A stretch of DNA of 64,000 bases, taken from assembly GCF_000301075.1 (NCBI RefSeq), contig NZ_JH932293.1, forward strand, positions 1,922,524-1,986,523, given 5' to 3'. Both the position numbers and the translations under genes were made by a program. Shown here in pieces: positions 26,214-35,473 of the stretch. The stretch comes from Bergeyella zoohelcum ATCC 43767 (GTDB lineage Bacteria > Bacteroidota > Bacteroidia > Flavobacteriales > Weeksellaceae). The notes beneath the pieces were generated by a model, which saw only the letters and a program-made list of their open reading frames with translations, was not told the DNA's origin and ran no database searches. Numbering within the stretch: position 1 is the first letter of the stretch; each line of letters begins with the position of its first letter.

Positions 26214-28328
26214 ATGAGAAGAGAAATAAGTCTTATAGCTGCATTATTTTTTTTCAATAATATAAATGCCCAAAAAAAAGACTCCATAAGGTATGATAAA
26301 GATAAAGTGATAGATGAAGTAGTCATCACGGGGCAGTTTGGAAACCGTTCTATTAAACAGTCTCTTTATAAAGTGGAAGTCATAGGAAGAGCTCAAATAG
26401 AAAAAATGGGTGCTAATAATGTAGCCGATGTCCTTAATCAATCTCTCAATATCCTCATTATCCCAGAAAGGAACTCTGGAAATTCTAAGGCCAATATCAT
26501 GGGACTGGGGGCCAATTACACTAAAATACTGATTGACAACATTCCTTTGGTAGGAGATGAAGGCTTAGGGAGCAATATAGACCTTACCAAACTTAACCTT
26601 GATAATATAGAAAAAATAGAAATCGTAAGAGGTTCTATGGGGGTAGAATATGGTAGCAATGCCATAGCTGGGGTGATTAATATTATTACTAAAAAAAATC
26701 ATAATAAAGATTTCTCTGTTCGTGGTTTCATACAGGAAGAAACCGTAGGGAAAGAATATGATTGGATAGATTATGGAAAAGGAAAACATATCCAGTCCCT
26801 TTCTATCTCAAAAAAAATAGGCTCCAAAATATATGCACAAGCAGGAATCAATAGAACAGACTTTCAGGGTTTTTGGGGTGAAATGCAAGGGAAAAATCAT
26901 GTCTTAAGAGATAAAAAAAGAGGCTATGAATGGCAACCGAAAGAACAGCTTAACCCTTCATTAATGCTAAGGTATTCTGATAAAGATACTCAGCTGATGT
27001 ATAAAGTGGACTATCTGAATGAAGAAGTAAATGTATATAATAGCGAAATACAACCTGAAAGATTAAATAATGGTAAATGGACTTATATTTCTAGAGATAA
27101 AGATTACCATACAGAGCGCTGGCTACATCACTTCGCTTTAAATAGTAATGTCTTTCAACAGTCTAAATTAAGCATAGACGCTTCTTACCAATCTCAAGAA
27201 AGAGCACTGACCAATAGAATTTTTGATATTCCACAAAGAACTGTATTACAAGCGGATGATAAATACACCTACTATAAAGCCAATACATTCTTTTCAAGAG
27301 GAACACTTCATTACTTTCTTCCCTCCAATACTTGGGGAGCACAGCTGGGTTATGAAGCCGATTATACCGAAGGCTTTGCCAGTCATACCACTGGAAGATA
27401 TGCAGGAAAAAATCTTAGCAGAGGGGTATTTTCAGGAGGAGTATTTGCCTCAGCAGAATTTAATTTTGCCAATAATTGGTTTATAAAACCAGGGATAAGG
27501 TATAACTTCTCTAATGTTTTTAAGACCGTCCCTAACTTTTCATTGGTACTCAAAAACACTATCACACCACGCTCTGAATTTCGGGCAGTGGTAGGAACTT
27601 CTAATAGAAACCCTACCTTTGAAGAATTATACACCTACTTCGTAGATAGCAACCATGACATCAGAGGGAATGAAAACCTCATTCCAGAAACTTCTTATTC
27701 AGGTTCTATTTTTTACACCATTTCTTCTACGCCAGAAAATGATATACGCTGGACGGTGGACTTTAACTCAATGTATATGTTAGTGAGAAACCAAATTATC
27801 ATGGCACTTATTAACGCATCACCACTACAATATCAGTTTGCTAATATCAATTCATATGAAAGTTGGCTCAATTCACTTTCTTTGAAATTAAAATACAAGC
27901 AGTTCAGTCTCAATGCTGGAGGCTCCATCTTAGGGCGTTCCCATGGCATCAGTGCCCAAACAGAAAATATTTACCGCTATGCCTCTGAGCTGAATGCAGG
28001 ACTCACCATTGATTTTCCAAAATCCAATACTTCTTTCTCTGCACTATATAGAGGAATTAGTAAAAGCTATGAAGTTCAGGAAGATAAATCACTGGGGGTA
28101 ACACAATACCTCGTTGTAGAAAGAGCTCCTTTCCAATTATTAGACGCTTCCTTAACTCAAAAATTCTGGAAAAACAAAATTGCATTTACTCTGGGAGCCA
28201 AAAACATCCTTGATGTAAAAAATGTAATAGGTACAGCCATCAGTGGCGGTGCTCATGGTAGTGTGGGTTCCAACGCTTCTGTTTTCTATGGAAGAAGTTA
28301 TTTTGCAAGACTTAATTTTAATTTTTAA
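26214..28328 (+). CDS. TonB-dependent outer membrane receptor (probable haem uptake)
   Basis: A 704-residue outer-membrane receptor. A signal peptide ends near NINAQ (residue 19). The TonB box-like DEVVITGQ is at about residues 34-41. The plug domain contains NVADVLNQSLNILI, ILIDNIPLVGDEG and EKIEIVRGSMGVEYGSNAIAGVINIITKK. The C-terminal barrel ends in the aromatic SYFARLNFNF. There is no CarboxypepD-like extension. It starts an operon with an HmuY lipoprotein (12 bp gap) and a DUF6607 gene (27 bp gap), and faces the T9SS HmuY-like gene. Haem or iron as substrate is inferred from HmuY partners. Confidence 0.9.
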   Translation: MRREISLIAALFFFNNINAQKKDSIRYDKDKVIDEVVITGQFGNRSIKQSLYKVEVIGRAQIEKMGANNVADVLNQSLNILIIPERNSGNSKANIMGLGANYTKILIDNIPLVGDEGLGSNIDLTKLNLDNIEKIEIVRGSMGVEYGSNAIAGVINIITKKNHNKDFSVRGFIQEETVGKEYDWIDYGKGKHIQSLSISKKIGSKIYAQAGINRTDFQGFWGEMQGKNHVLRDKKRGYEWQPKEQLNPSLMLRYSDKDTQLMYKVDYLNEEVNVYNSEIQPERLNNGKWTYISRDKDYHTERWLHHFALNSNVFQQSKLSIDASYQSQERALTNRIFDIPQRTVLQADDKYTYYKANTFFSRGTLHYFLPSNTWGAQLGYEADYTEGFASHTTGRYAGKNLSRGVFSGGVFASAEFNFANNWFIKPGIRYNFSNVFKTVPNFSLVLKNTITPRSEFRAVVGTSNRNPTFEELYTYFVDSNHDIRGNENLIPETSYSGSIFYTISSTPENDIRWTVDFNSMYMLVRNQIIMALINASPLQYQFANINSYESWLNSLSLKLKYKQFSLNAGGSILGRSHGISAQTENIYRYASELNAGLTIDFPKSNTSFSALYRGISKSYEVQEDKSLGVTQYLVVERAPFQLLDASLTQKFWKNKIAFTLGAKNILDVKNVIGTAISGGAHGSVGSNASVFYGRSYFARLNFNF

Positions 28329-28340
28329 TATTTTTTAAAT

Positions 28341-29441
28341 ATGAAAAAATATTCATTAATATACGCAGCACTTCTCGCTATCTTTTCCTTAAGTTCATGT
28401 ATTAGAGAAGATGCTAGTCCTATAGAAATTCCTCCTATTGGTACCGTTATTTCTCCGCTTGTAGGAGGTCCTACGCAGCCTAATCAGGTATGGATAGACC
28501 TTAACTTAGAACATCAAACCACTAACCGAAGAGATGCTTGGGAATTGGCATTTACCAATGACAAACATTTTAGAGTACTCCTTAATTCTTCTATCATGAT
28601 GGCAGTGGGAGAAATTCCTAATGCTTATGATATAGATGCAGTTACAGAAAGCTCTGTAGCTCAGCTAAAATACAAAGTACAAATTGCTGATTTTTCTGAC
28701 AATTCAAAATACATTGATGACCCTTCAGGAAACTACGCCACCCAAACTTCTGGAATGGCACCTGTAAGTAGCAATGATAATGAAAATCCTGTATATTTGC
28801 TCAATTTAGGTAGAAAAATTTTTGAAGGAAAAGTGGATGTAGGGGCATCTATGCCCACGGATGGACAGGAAAGAGGATGGATGAAAATACGGGTATTAAG
28901 ACATCAGGATGGATATAAATTACAATACGCTAAACTCTCAGAGACTACGCATAAGGAAGTAATAATCAAGAAAAATACAGCTTATAATTTTCAGTTTTTC
29001 AGCCTTATGAATGAATCTGAAGTGCTTATTCAGCCAGAAAAAAACAAATGGCACTTTGTCTATACGGTAATGACTAATCTTACTGATGTAGGTACATTCT
29101 ACACTTCTTATATCTTTTCAGATGTGGTACTTACCAATATTCATCATCAAGTAAAATCTTACATGGTAACTGTTCCTAACGGAGTAAATACTGATGAATA
29201 TTTTGCTAATTTTAAGAAGAGTAATGTAGATGAAACAAAACTCAATAATGATGACCAAAGAGCTATTGGTTCTAATTGGCGAAGCATTGCAGAGCAAAGC
29301 ACAAGCGAGGCAAGTGTCCGAGCTGATAGATTTTTCATTCTAAAAGATGCGAATGGTACTTATTTCAAAATTCGTTTCTTAAAAATGAGATCGGCTCAAG
29401 GAGAAAGAGGATATCCTGAATTTGAATATCAATCATTATAA
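28341..29441 (+). CDS. HmuY family haem-binding lipoprotein
   Basis: A 366-residue lipoprotein with the lipobox FSLSSC (Cys20). The HmuY-type fold is suggested by WIDLNLEHQTTNRRDAWELAFTN early in the protein, ILRHQDGYKLQYAKL mid-way, and a C-terminal FILKDANGTYFKIRFLKM. In Porphyromonas, HmuY binds haem and hands it to the receptor HmuR; the preceding gene here is a receptor of that type. Ligand residues cannot be assigned by eye. It is the second gene of the receptor operon. Confidence 0.85.
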   Translation: MKKYSLIYAALLAIFSLSSCIREDASPIEIPPIGTVISPLVGGPTQPNQVWIDLNLEHQTTNRRDAWELAFTNDKHFRVLLNSSIMMAVGEIPNAYDIDAVTESSVAQLKYKVQIADFSDNSKYIDDPSGNYATQTSGMAPVSSNDNENPVYLLNLGRKIFEGKVDVGASMPTDGQERGWMKIRVLRHQDGYKLQYAKLSETTHKEVIIKKNTAYNFQFFSLMNESEVLIQPEKNKWHFVYTVMTNLTDVGTFYTSYIFSDVVLTNIHHQVKSYMVTVPNGVNTDEYFANFKKSNVDETKLNNDDQRAIGSNWRSIAEQSTSEASVRADRFFILKDANGTYFKIRFLKMRSAQGERGYPEFEYQSL

Positions 29442-29468
29442 AAAATAAAATATCATAATTTAAACAAC

Positions 29469-30368
29469 ATGAAAAAGACAATTTTTGCGTCAGCAATGTT
29501 AGTTGCTGGAATGGTGAGTCTTAATGCTCAGAAAAAAGAAGATGTAAAAGCCATCAAAGACATGACGGGATGTTATGAGGTAAGTTTTAATTTTGCGGAA
29601 ACTTTTTCCCCAAACAAAGACTATGAAAAAAAGAAAAACTACACTTCTAAAGGTCTTGAGTGGGTAACTGTGGCTGAGGAAGCACCTGGTAAAATTGCTC
29701 TTCAACACATTCTTGTAGTTAATCCAAGAGGAGCAGGGAAAAATGCTATTGTAAAACACTGGAGACAAGACTGGCTCTACCAAAATACAGACCTCTACAC
29801 TTTTGATAAAGAAAATCACTGGAAGTATGAAAAACTTAACTCAAAAGATGTAAAAGGACAATGGACTCAAGTAGTGTACCAAGTAGACGATGCACCTAGA
29901 TACTCTGGTTCAGGAACTTGGATTCATGCAGATGGAAGAAGATACTGGGAATCTACTGCAGATGCTCCGCTTCCACGCCGTGAATACACCACTAGAAATG
30001 ATTACAATGTATTGGTAAGAACCAATAAGCAGGAACATTTTGACTGGGGATGGTTACATGACCAAGATAACAAGAAAGTTCTTAGACAAGATGGGCAAAA
30101 AGATGTAGTAATAGCAGAAGAAAAAGGATTAGAATACTACAGAAAGGTGGACAATAGCAAGTGTATCATTGCTGAAAATTACTGGAAAGAATATGCTCCA
30201 CTTTGGAAAGCTGTACGCCAAACTTGGGATGAGAGAATGGCTCAGAAAAAAGATATATGGGTGAAAAAAGATGTAAAAGATACTTATCTTTATGACCCAT
30301 TAATGAAGTTAGAAGCAAACCAAACAAAAGAAGCTCAAAAACTAGTAAAAGAGTACATCATCAAATAA
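29469..30368 (+). CDS. DUF6607 family exported protein
   Basis: A 299-residue protein with a signal peptide ending near LNAQ (residue 20). The mature part has strongly conserved blocks of DUF6607: GCYEVSFNFAETF, KHWRQDWLYQNTDLY, GQWTQVVYQVDDAPRYSGSG and DAPLPRREYTTRNDYNVL. The function of the family is unknown. It closes the receptor operon, 27 bp after the HmuY gene and before a strong terminator. Coexpression suggests a role in haem or iron handling, probably periplasmic. The family assignment is from memory of the pattern; the context inference is mine. Confidence 0.85.
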   Translation: MKKTIFASAMLVAGMVSLNAQKKEDVKAIKDMTGCYEVSFNFAETFSPNKDYEKKKNYTSKGLEWVTVAEEAPGKIALQHILVVNPRGAGKNAIVKHWRQDWLYQNTDLYTFDKENHWKYEKLNSKDVKGQWTQVVYQVDDAPRYSGSGTWIHADGRRYWESTADAPLPRREYTTRNDYNVLVRTNKQEHFDWGWLHDQDNKKVLRQDGQKDVVIAEEKGLEYYRKVDNSKCIIAENYWKEYAPLWKAVRQTWDERMAQKKDIWVKKDVKDTYLYDPLMKLEANQTKEAQKLVKEYIIK

Positions 30369-30387
30369 GCGTACTGATATAAACTAA

Positions 30388-30418
30388 AAAACTCCGAGAA
30401 AATTCTCGGAGTTTTTTT
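30388..30418 (+). terminator. Terminator of TonB receptor operon
   Basis: ACTCCGAGAA pairs with TTCTCGGAGT around AA and is followed by seven T. On the minus strand it could also serve purM, which ends 16 bp away. Confidence 0.9.
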
Positions 30419-30433
30419 GTGCTCAAATTAAAA

Positions 30434-31423
30434 TTATTTCAAATTAATTTTCTCATTTCCTTCTGTAATCTCCCCTATTTCATAAGCATCATCAAGGAGA
30501 GTAAGGACTTTTTCGGCATCATCAGCATCTACCACTACCACCATTCCTACGCCCATATTGAAAGTTCCGAACATCTCCATTCTCGCTATATTTCCTCGTT
30601 GCTCACACTCCAGCATAATAGCAGGAATACGGATTTTAGAAGTATCTATTTCTGCACAAAGCCCATTAGGAATAATTCTCGGTACATTTTCTATTAATCC
30701 CCCCCCCGTAATATGAGCTATCCCTTTTAACTCTACTTCTTTTAATAGTTTAAAAATAGACTGATAATAAAGCCTTGTAGGCACCAAAAGCGTTTCGTAA
30801 AGCGGCTTTCCTTCAAAGACTTCATTGAAATCAGGAAAAACTTTTCTTACCAAAGAAAAGCCATTACTGTGAAATCCTGAACTAGGTAATGCAATGATTT
30901 TTTGTCCCTTTTGAATTTTACTTCCATCTATGATTTGGTCTTTCTCCACAATACCTACACAGAAACCTGCCACATCATAGTCCCCAGGCTTATACATCCC
31001 TGGCATTTCAGCAGTTTCGCCACCAATGAGGGCACATTCATTATCTTTACAAGCTTTAGTAATTCCCAAAACAATTTCCGCCGCCACATCAGAATCTAAT
31101 TTTCCACACGCCAAATAGTCTAAGAAAAAGAGAGGTTTCGCACCGTGACAAAGGATATCATTGGCACACATTGCAAAACAATCAATACCTATGGTATCGA
31201 ACTTTTGAGTATCTATCGCTATTTTCAGTTTCGTTCCTACCCCATCGGTTCCACTTACCAAAACAGGATTTTTATATCCTGCGATTTGATAAAAAGCTCC
31301 AAAACTCCCAATACCGTTGAGTACATTTTCATTATGGGTTTCACTTACTGCTTTTTTAATTTTTTCTACCGTTTGGTAGCCTTCTTCTTTATCTACCCCT
31401 GCAGATTTATAAGTATTGCTCAT
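30434..31423 (-). CDS. purM: Phosphoribosylformylglycinamidine cyclo-ligase
   Basis: A 329-residue AIR synthetase, fifth step of purine synthesis. Visible blocks are YKSAGVDKEEGY at the N-terminus, LVSGTDGVGTKLKIA, DCFAMCANDILCHGAKPLFFLDY, ALIGGETAEMPGMY and ALPSSGFHSNGFSLVR. Near residue 240 the block HITGGGLIENVPR contains an uninterrupted run of nine G on the coding strand (plus 30699-30707), a potential slippage site. It is a single gene, away from purC-purF, with its own promoter box and a shared terminator. Confidence 0.96.
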   Translation of the reverse strand: MSNTYKSAGVDKEEGYQTVEKIKKAVSETHNENVLNGIGSFGAFYQIAGYKNPVLVSGTDGVGTKLKIAIDTQKFDTIGIDCFAMCANDILCHGAKPLFFLDYLACGKLDSDVAAEIVLGITKACKDNECALIGGETAEMPGMYKPGDYDVAGFCVGIVEKDQIIDGSKIQKGQKIIALPSSGFHSNGFSLVRKVFPDFNEVFEGKPLYETLLVPTRLYYQSIFKLLKEVELKGIAHITGGGLIENVPRIIPNGLCAEIDTSKIRIPAIMLECEQRGNIARMEMFGTFNMGVGMVVVVDADDAEKVLTLLDDAYEIGEITEGNEKINLK

Positions 31424-31476
31424 GTTTAGATGATTTCAAAATGGTTGTAATAAAAAAATGCTTTTGATTATTTGGA

Positions 31477-31484
31477 CAAAAATA
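31477..31484 (-). promoter_or_regulatory. purM promoter -7 box
   Basis: TATTTTTG on the minus strand, an exact TAnnTTTG match 53 nt before the purM ATG; a TTG lies 14 bp upstream (plus 31499-31501), closer than usual. Confidence 0.4.
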
Positions 31485-31515
31485 ATAAAAATATAGGACA
31501 ATAATTACATATCCA

Positions 31516-31545
31516 ACAAAAAAACCGCAGTCCTAAGACTGCGGT
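31516..31545 (-). terminator. Terminator of rpsA
   Basis: On the minus strand ACCGCAGTC pairs with GACTGCGGT around a 4-nt loop, followed by TTTTTTT. It starts 24 nt after the rpsA stop. Confidence 0.9.
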
Positions 31546-31569
31546 GAATAGTGTATAAAATGGTGGAAA

Positions 31570-33342
31570 TTATTTACCTTCCATTTTTCTCTTAAGTTCA
31601 GCTAAAGCGTCAATATCTCCCAAAGTAGCTCTTTCTTCATTAGAAGAACTTGCTTTCGCAGCAGCTTCTTTTACATTTCTTTTCTCCTCTTCACGGAAAA
31701 TTCCTGTATGAGAAACTACCACTCTCTTGAATTCTTTATTAAATTCAATTACTTTGAAATCTACCACATCTCCTTTCTTCACTTTAGTTCCGTCTTCTTT
31801 TTCAAGAAGTCTTGCAGGGCAGAATGCTTCTACTTCTACATCTTCAAATACTACCTGAGCTCCTTTATCGAAAACTTCAGAAGCAGTTCCACTGTGTACA
31901 GTTCCTTCAGCATATTTAGCTTCGAACTTATCCCAAGGGTTTTCAGTTAATTGCTTATGTCCAAGTGATAATCTTCTCGCTGCTTTATCTAGCTCTAGAA
32001 CTACTACATCTAATTTATCTCCTACAGAGCAGAACTCTGATGGATGCTTAATTTTCTTGGTCCAAGAAAGATCAGAGATGTAAATAAGCCCATCTATTCC
32101 CTCTTCTAATTCTACGAAAACACCAAAGTTAGTAAAGTTTCTTACAGAACCTGAATGCTGAGAACCTACTGGATATTTTGCTTCAATATTTTCCCAAGGG
32201 TCATTAGAAAGTTGTTTCATACCTAGAGAAACTTTTCTTTCTTCTCTATCTAAAGTAAGTACTTCTGCTTCTACTTCGTCACCTACTTTTACGAAATCTC
32301 CTGCACTTCTAAGGTGAGTACTCCAAGACATTTCAGATACATGGATAAGTCCTTCTACTCCTGGAGCAATTTCTACGAATGCACCATAATCTGCAAGAAC
32401 CACTACTTTACCTTTTACTTTATCTCCTACCTTAAGCTCAGCAGAAAGTGCATCCCATGGATGTGGCTCTAGCTGCTTCATACCTAACTGGATTCTTGTT
32501 TTCTCATCATCGAAATCAAGGATTACCACTTTCACTGTTTGTCCATCTTCTAAAATTTCTGATGGGTGGTTTACTCTAGACCAAGAAAGGTCTGTAATAT
32601 GGATAAGACCATCTACACCACCTAGGTCAATGAATACTCCGTAAGAAGTGATATTCTTAACGGTACCTTCAAGAACTTGACCTTTTTCCAGCTGAGCGAT
32701 GATTTCTTTTTTCTGTCCTTCAATATCTGCCTCGATGAGTGCTTTGTGAGAAACCACTACATTTTTGAACTCAGGGTTAATTTTCACTACCTTGAATTCC
32801 ATAGTTTTTCCTACGAATTGATCATAATCTTTAATAGGCTTCACATCAATCTGAGAACCTGGTAAGAATGCTTCGATACCGAAAACATCTACAATCATAC
32901 CTCCTTTTGTTCTTGATTTCACGAAACCGTTTACAATCTCACCAGACTCATGAAGTTCATTCACTTTATCCCAAGCCTTAAGTGTTCTTGCTTTTTTGTG
33001 TGAAAGCTGAAGCTGACCTGTTTTGTCTTCTCTTCTGTCCACCATTACTTCCACTTCATCTCCTACTTGAAGACCGCTGTTATAACGGAATTCGTTCAAA
33101 GAAATTACACCTTCAGATTTGAAGTTGATGTCCACGATAGCTTCTTTGTCTGTAAGTCTTACCACTTTACCTACAAGCACATCGTTTTCCTCAAGATCAG
33201 AAAGAGAACCTTTGTAGATTTCTTCCAAATCAGATTTTTCTTTTCTCGCATCTGCATCTAATCCAGATTCGAAAGAATCCCAGTCAAATTGTTCAGGTGC
33301 AACATTTTGGTTCATAAGAACCTTGTCTAAATTTTCAGACAT
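31570..33342 (-). CDS. rpsA: 30S ribosomal protein S1
   Basis: A 590-residue ribosomal protein S1, which binds mRNA and supports initiation. Six S1-type OB repeats are recognisable from residue about 50 onward. The clearest are GTVKNITSYGVFIDLGGVDGLIHITDLSW, GKVVVLADYGAFVEIAPGVEGLIHVSEMSW and SVRNFTNFGVFVELEEGIDGLIYISDLSW, given here by their positions near 220, 305 and 390. The N-terminal 45 residues and the Lys/Ala-rich end are Bacteroidota-like extensions. The gene is monocistronic, with a leader of over 100 nt and a strong terminator. Confidence 0.95.
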   Translation of the reverse strand: MSENLDKVLMNQNVAPEQFDWDSFESGLDADARKEKSDLEEIYKGSLSDLEENDVLVGKVVRLTDKEAIVDINFKSEGVISLNEFRYNSGLQVGDEVEVMVDRREDKTGQLQLSHKKARTLKAWDKVNELHESGEIVNGFVKSRTKGGMIVDVFGIEAFLPGSQIDVKPIKDYDQFVGKTMEFKVVKINPEFKNVVVSHKALIEADIEGQKKEIIAQLEKGQVLEGTVKNITSYGVFIDLGGVDGLIHITDLSWSRVNHPSEILEDGQTVKVVILDFDDEKTRIQLGMKQLEPHPWDALSAELKVGDKVKGKVVVLADYGAFVEIAPGVEGLIHVSEMSWSTHLRSAGDFVKVGDEVEAEVLTLDREERKVSLGMKQLSNDPWENIEAKYPVGSQHSGSVRNFTNFGVFVELEEGIDGLIYISDLSWTKKIKHPSEFCSVGDKLDVVVLELDKAARRLSLGHKQLTENPWDKFEAKYAEGTVHSGTASEVFDKGAQVVFEDVEVEAFCPARLLEKEDGTKVKKGDVVDFKVIEFNKEFKRVVVSHTGIFREEEKRNVKEAAAKASSSNEERATLGDIDALAELKRKMEGK

Positions 33343-33464
33343 AATAAATAAAATTTGTATTCCGTCTTTTCTCTCTCGCCTGCAAGTTGTACAGAAAGAA
33401 ATTTCGGAAGAAGTTTACATTATTGTTTTTCTTATTACTTTCAGGCAGCGTACAAAAAGTGTTG

Positions 33465-33472
33465 CAAAACTA
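33465..33472 (-). promoter_or_regulatory. Candidate rpsA promoter -7 box
   Basis: TAGTTTTG on the minus strand, an exact TAnnTTTG match. Transcription from here would give a leader of about 117 nt before rpsA, longer than for most genes in the window, leaving room for translational autoregulation. Confidence 0.4.
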
Positions 33473-33523
33473 CAAAATCTATTTGAATATAAGAAATTTA
33501 AGTTTATTTTTTTACCGTAAAAA

Positions 33524-33557
33524 GAGAAAATAAAAGAGACTCAGTACTGAGTCTCTT
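33524..33557 (-). terminator. Terminator of gcvT
   Basis: AAGAGACTCAG pairs perfectly with CTGAGTCTCTT around TA (33534-33557), followed on the minus strand by TTTATTTTCTC. It begins 7 nt after the gcvT stop. Confidence 0.8.
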
Positions 33558-33563
33558 ATGAAT

Positions 33564-34643
33564 TTATTTCACAAACGGCATTTTTACCACTTTTGCTCCG
33601 ATGTTTTTATTTCGGATTTGGATGAAAATTTCTGTCCCTAATTTATTATGAGGTAAATCTACATAGGCCATCCCAATTCCGTTTTTCAGCATAGGACTAC
33701 TGGTACCAGAAGTTACCTTACCTATGACATTTCCTTCGGCATCCACTACGGGATAATCATGTCTTGGGATACCTCTTTCTGTCATTTCAAAGCCTACAAG
33801 TTTACGCGTAACGCCTTCTGCTTTTTGTTGCTCAAAAATTTCTTTTGAAACAAAATCTTTGTCCAGTTTAGTAATCCACCCTAAACCAGCCTCCATAGGA
33901 GATGTAGTATCATCTATATCATTTCCGTAAAGACAGAATCCTTTTTCTAATCTGAGCGTATCTCTTGCTCCTAAGCCACATGGCAGAAGCCCTTCTTCTT
34001 TTCCTGCCTCTAAAATAGTATCCCAAAGTTTTTCAGCATCTTCATTTTTGAAATAGATTTCAAAACCACCGCTTCCTGTATATCCTGTGTTAGAGATAAT
34101 TACATCTGACACACCAGCTACTGTACCTATGGTAAAATGGTAATAAGGAATCTCTGACAGAGCGGTATCCGTTAATTTTTGGAGAATTTGGGTAGCCAAA
34201 GGTCCTTGAATAGCTAAAAGAGACATCTCATCAGAAACATTTTTCATTTCTGCTCCATAGCTATTGTATTTTGAGATATGTGCCCAATCTTTATCAATAT
34301 TAGAAGCATTCACTACCACGAAATATTTATCATCTGCCATTTTGTACACGATAAGGTCATCTACTATTCCTCCATTTTCATTAGGAAGACAAGAATACTG
34401 TGCCTGTCCATCTACGATATTGGCCACATTATTGGTAGTTACTTTTTGGAGCAATGCCAGAGCTCCTTCTCCTTCAATGAAAAACTGCCCCATATGGGAA
34501 ACATCAAAAAGTCCTGCTTTTTCTCTTACGGCAAAATGTTCCTCTGTAAGTCCAGAATACTGCACAGGCATTTCAAACCCTGCAAAAGGCACCATTTTAG
34601 CCCCCATACTTACATGCTTATTGTATAAAGCTGTTTTATTCAT
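33564..34643 (-). CDS. gcvT: Aminomethyltransferase (glycine cleavage T protein)
   Basis: A 359-residue T protein of the glycine cleavage system, which moves the methylene group to tetrahydrofolate and releases ammonia. Visible blocks are MVPFAGFEMPVQYSGL at the N-terminus, LFDVSHMGQF, the substrate-site TGYTGSGGFEIYF, and GLGARDTLRLEKGFCLYG. The C-terminal GCV_T_C barrel contains KVTSGTSSPMLKNGIGMAYV. It lies 28 bp after idi on the same strand and may share its transcript. No other gcv genes are in the window. Confidence 0.96.
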   Translation of the reverse strand: MNKTALYNKHVSMGAKMVPFAGFEMPVQYSGLTEEHFAVREKAGLFDVSHMGQFFIEGEGALALLQKVTTNNVANIVDGQAQYSCLPNENGGIVDDLIVYKMADDKYFVVVNASNIDKDWAHISKYNSYGAEMKNVSDEMSLLAIQGPLATQILQKLTDTALSEIPYYHFTIGTVAGVSDVIISNTGYTGSGGFEIYFKNEDAEKLWDTILEAGKEEGLLPCGLGARDTLRLEKGFCLYGNDIDDTTSPMEAGLGWITKLDKDFVSKEIFEQQKAEGVTRKLVGFEMTERGIPRHDYPVVDAEGNVIGKVTSGTSSPMLKNGIGMAYVDLPHNKLGTEIFIQIRNKNIGAKVVKMPFVK

Positions 34644-34671
34644 GTGATTAACTATTTTGTTATGTATGAAA

Positions 34672-35190
34672 TTAATTGATTTTAATATGACTCATATACT
34701 CTGAAAGGATGATTTTGAACCACTCGGTAAAATCATCGGGATGCATGGAAACTTCTTGTAGTAAATCATCTAAAGTGATGTATCTTATCTCTGAAACTTC
34801 CTCTGGATTGAGCTGAAATTCTCCTTCATAACTCCCTATAAAGACATGGTCTAGCTCATGCTCCCAAAGCCCATCTCCTACATCTGCTTTATAGATAAAA
34901 TGAAAAATAGGCTGAATTTCCGCATCTATTCCCAGTTCCTCCCTCAGTCTCCTAAGTGCGGCATCCTGATAAGTTTCATTGAGCATGGGATGAGAACAGC
35001 AGGTATTAGTCCATTTATTGGGAGAATGGTACTTAGTAGCAGCTCTTTTCTGGAGAAGCATTTGTCCTTTTTCATTAAAAAGAAAAACCGAAAAAGCCCT
35101 GTGTAAAACTCCTTTTTGGTGAGCCTCCAGCTTCTCCATAGTGCCTAAAACCTCATCATTTTCATTGACTAATACTACTTTTGTTTCCAT
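34672..35190 (-). CDS. idi: Isopentenyl-diphosphate delta-isomerase, type 1
   Basis: A 172-residue Nudix-fold enzyme interconverting isopentenyl and dimethylallyl diphosphate. The active-site cysteine lies in WTNTCCSHPML, the Nudix helix in RRLREELGI, and the glutamate pair in WEHELDHVF. The frame is open 49 codons further upstream, to 35337. The family N-terminus and a promoter box (plus 35207-35214) 16 nt upstream both favour the ATG at 35190 (METKVVLV). It is followed by gcvT after 28 bp. Confidence 0.94.
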   Translation of the reverse strand: METKVVLVNENDEVLGTMEKLEAHQKGVLHRAFSVFLFNEKGQMLLQKRAATKYHSPNKWTNTCCSHPMLNETYQDAALRRLREELGIDAEIQPIFHFIYKADVGDGLWEHELDHVFIGSYEGEFQLNPEEVSEIRYITLDDLLQEVSMHPDDFTEWFKIILSEYMSHIKIN

Positions 35191-35206
35191 ATTGAATAGT
35201 TCCACC

Positions 35207-35214
35207 CAAAGGTA
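35207..35214 (-). promoter_or_regulatory. idi promoter -7 box
   Basis: TACCTTTG on the minus strand, an exact TAnnTTTG match ending 16 nt before the chosen idi ATG; it lies inside the longer open frame and so decides the start. Confidence 0.5.
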
Positions 35215-35473
35215 CAACAATTTTATGAAGTAGGAAAAACTAAAATTCAAGAGTAGTGTTTTTTTCAAAAAAATGTATTTTTGTGGACTTAGCGATTCTA
35301 AAAAATCGAAATTACTAACTATATTTTTATAATGCAATCATTGACATCATACTGAATCCATTGGAAATTAATTCTTATTAAAAAATAAAACGCTTTATAC
35401 TTAGTGAACCATTAAAATACTCCTTTGTTTTCAGATTATGCTACAATGACTATTTTTTATTGAAATTTAAACT

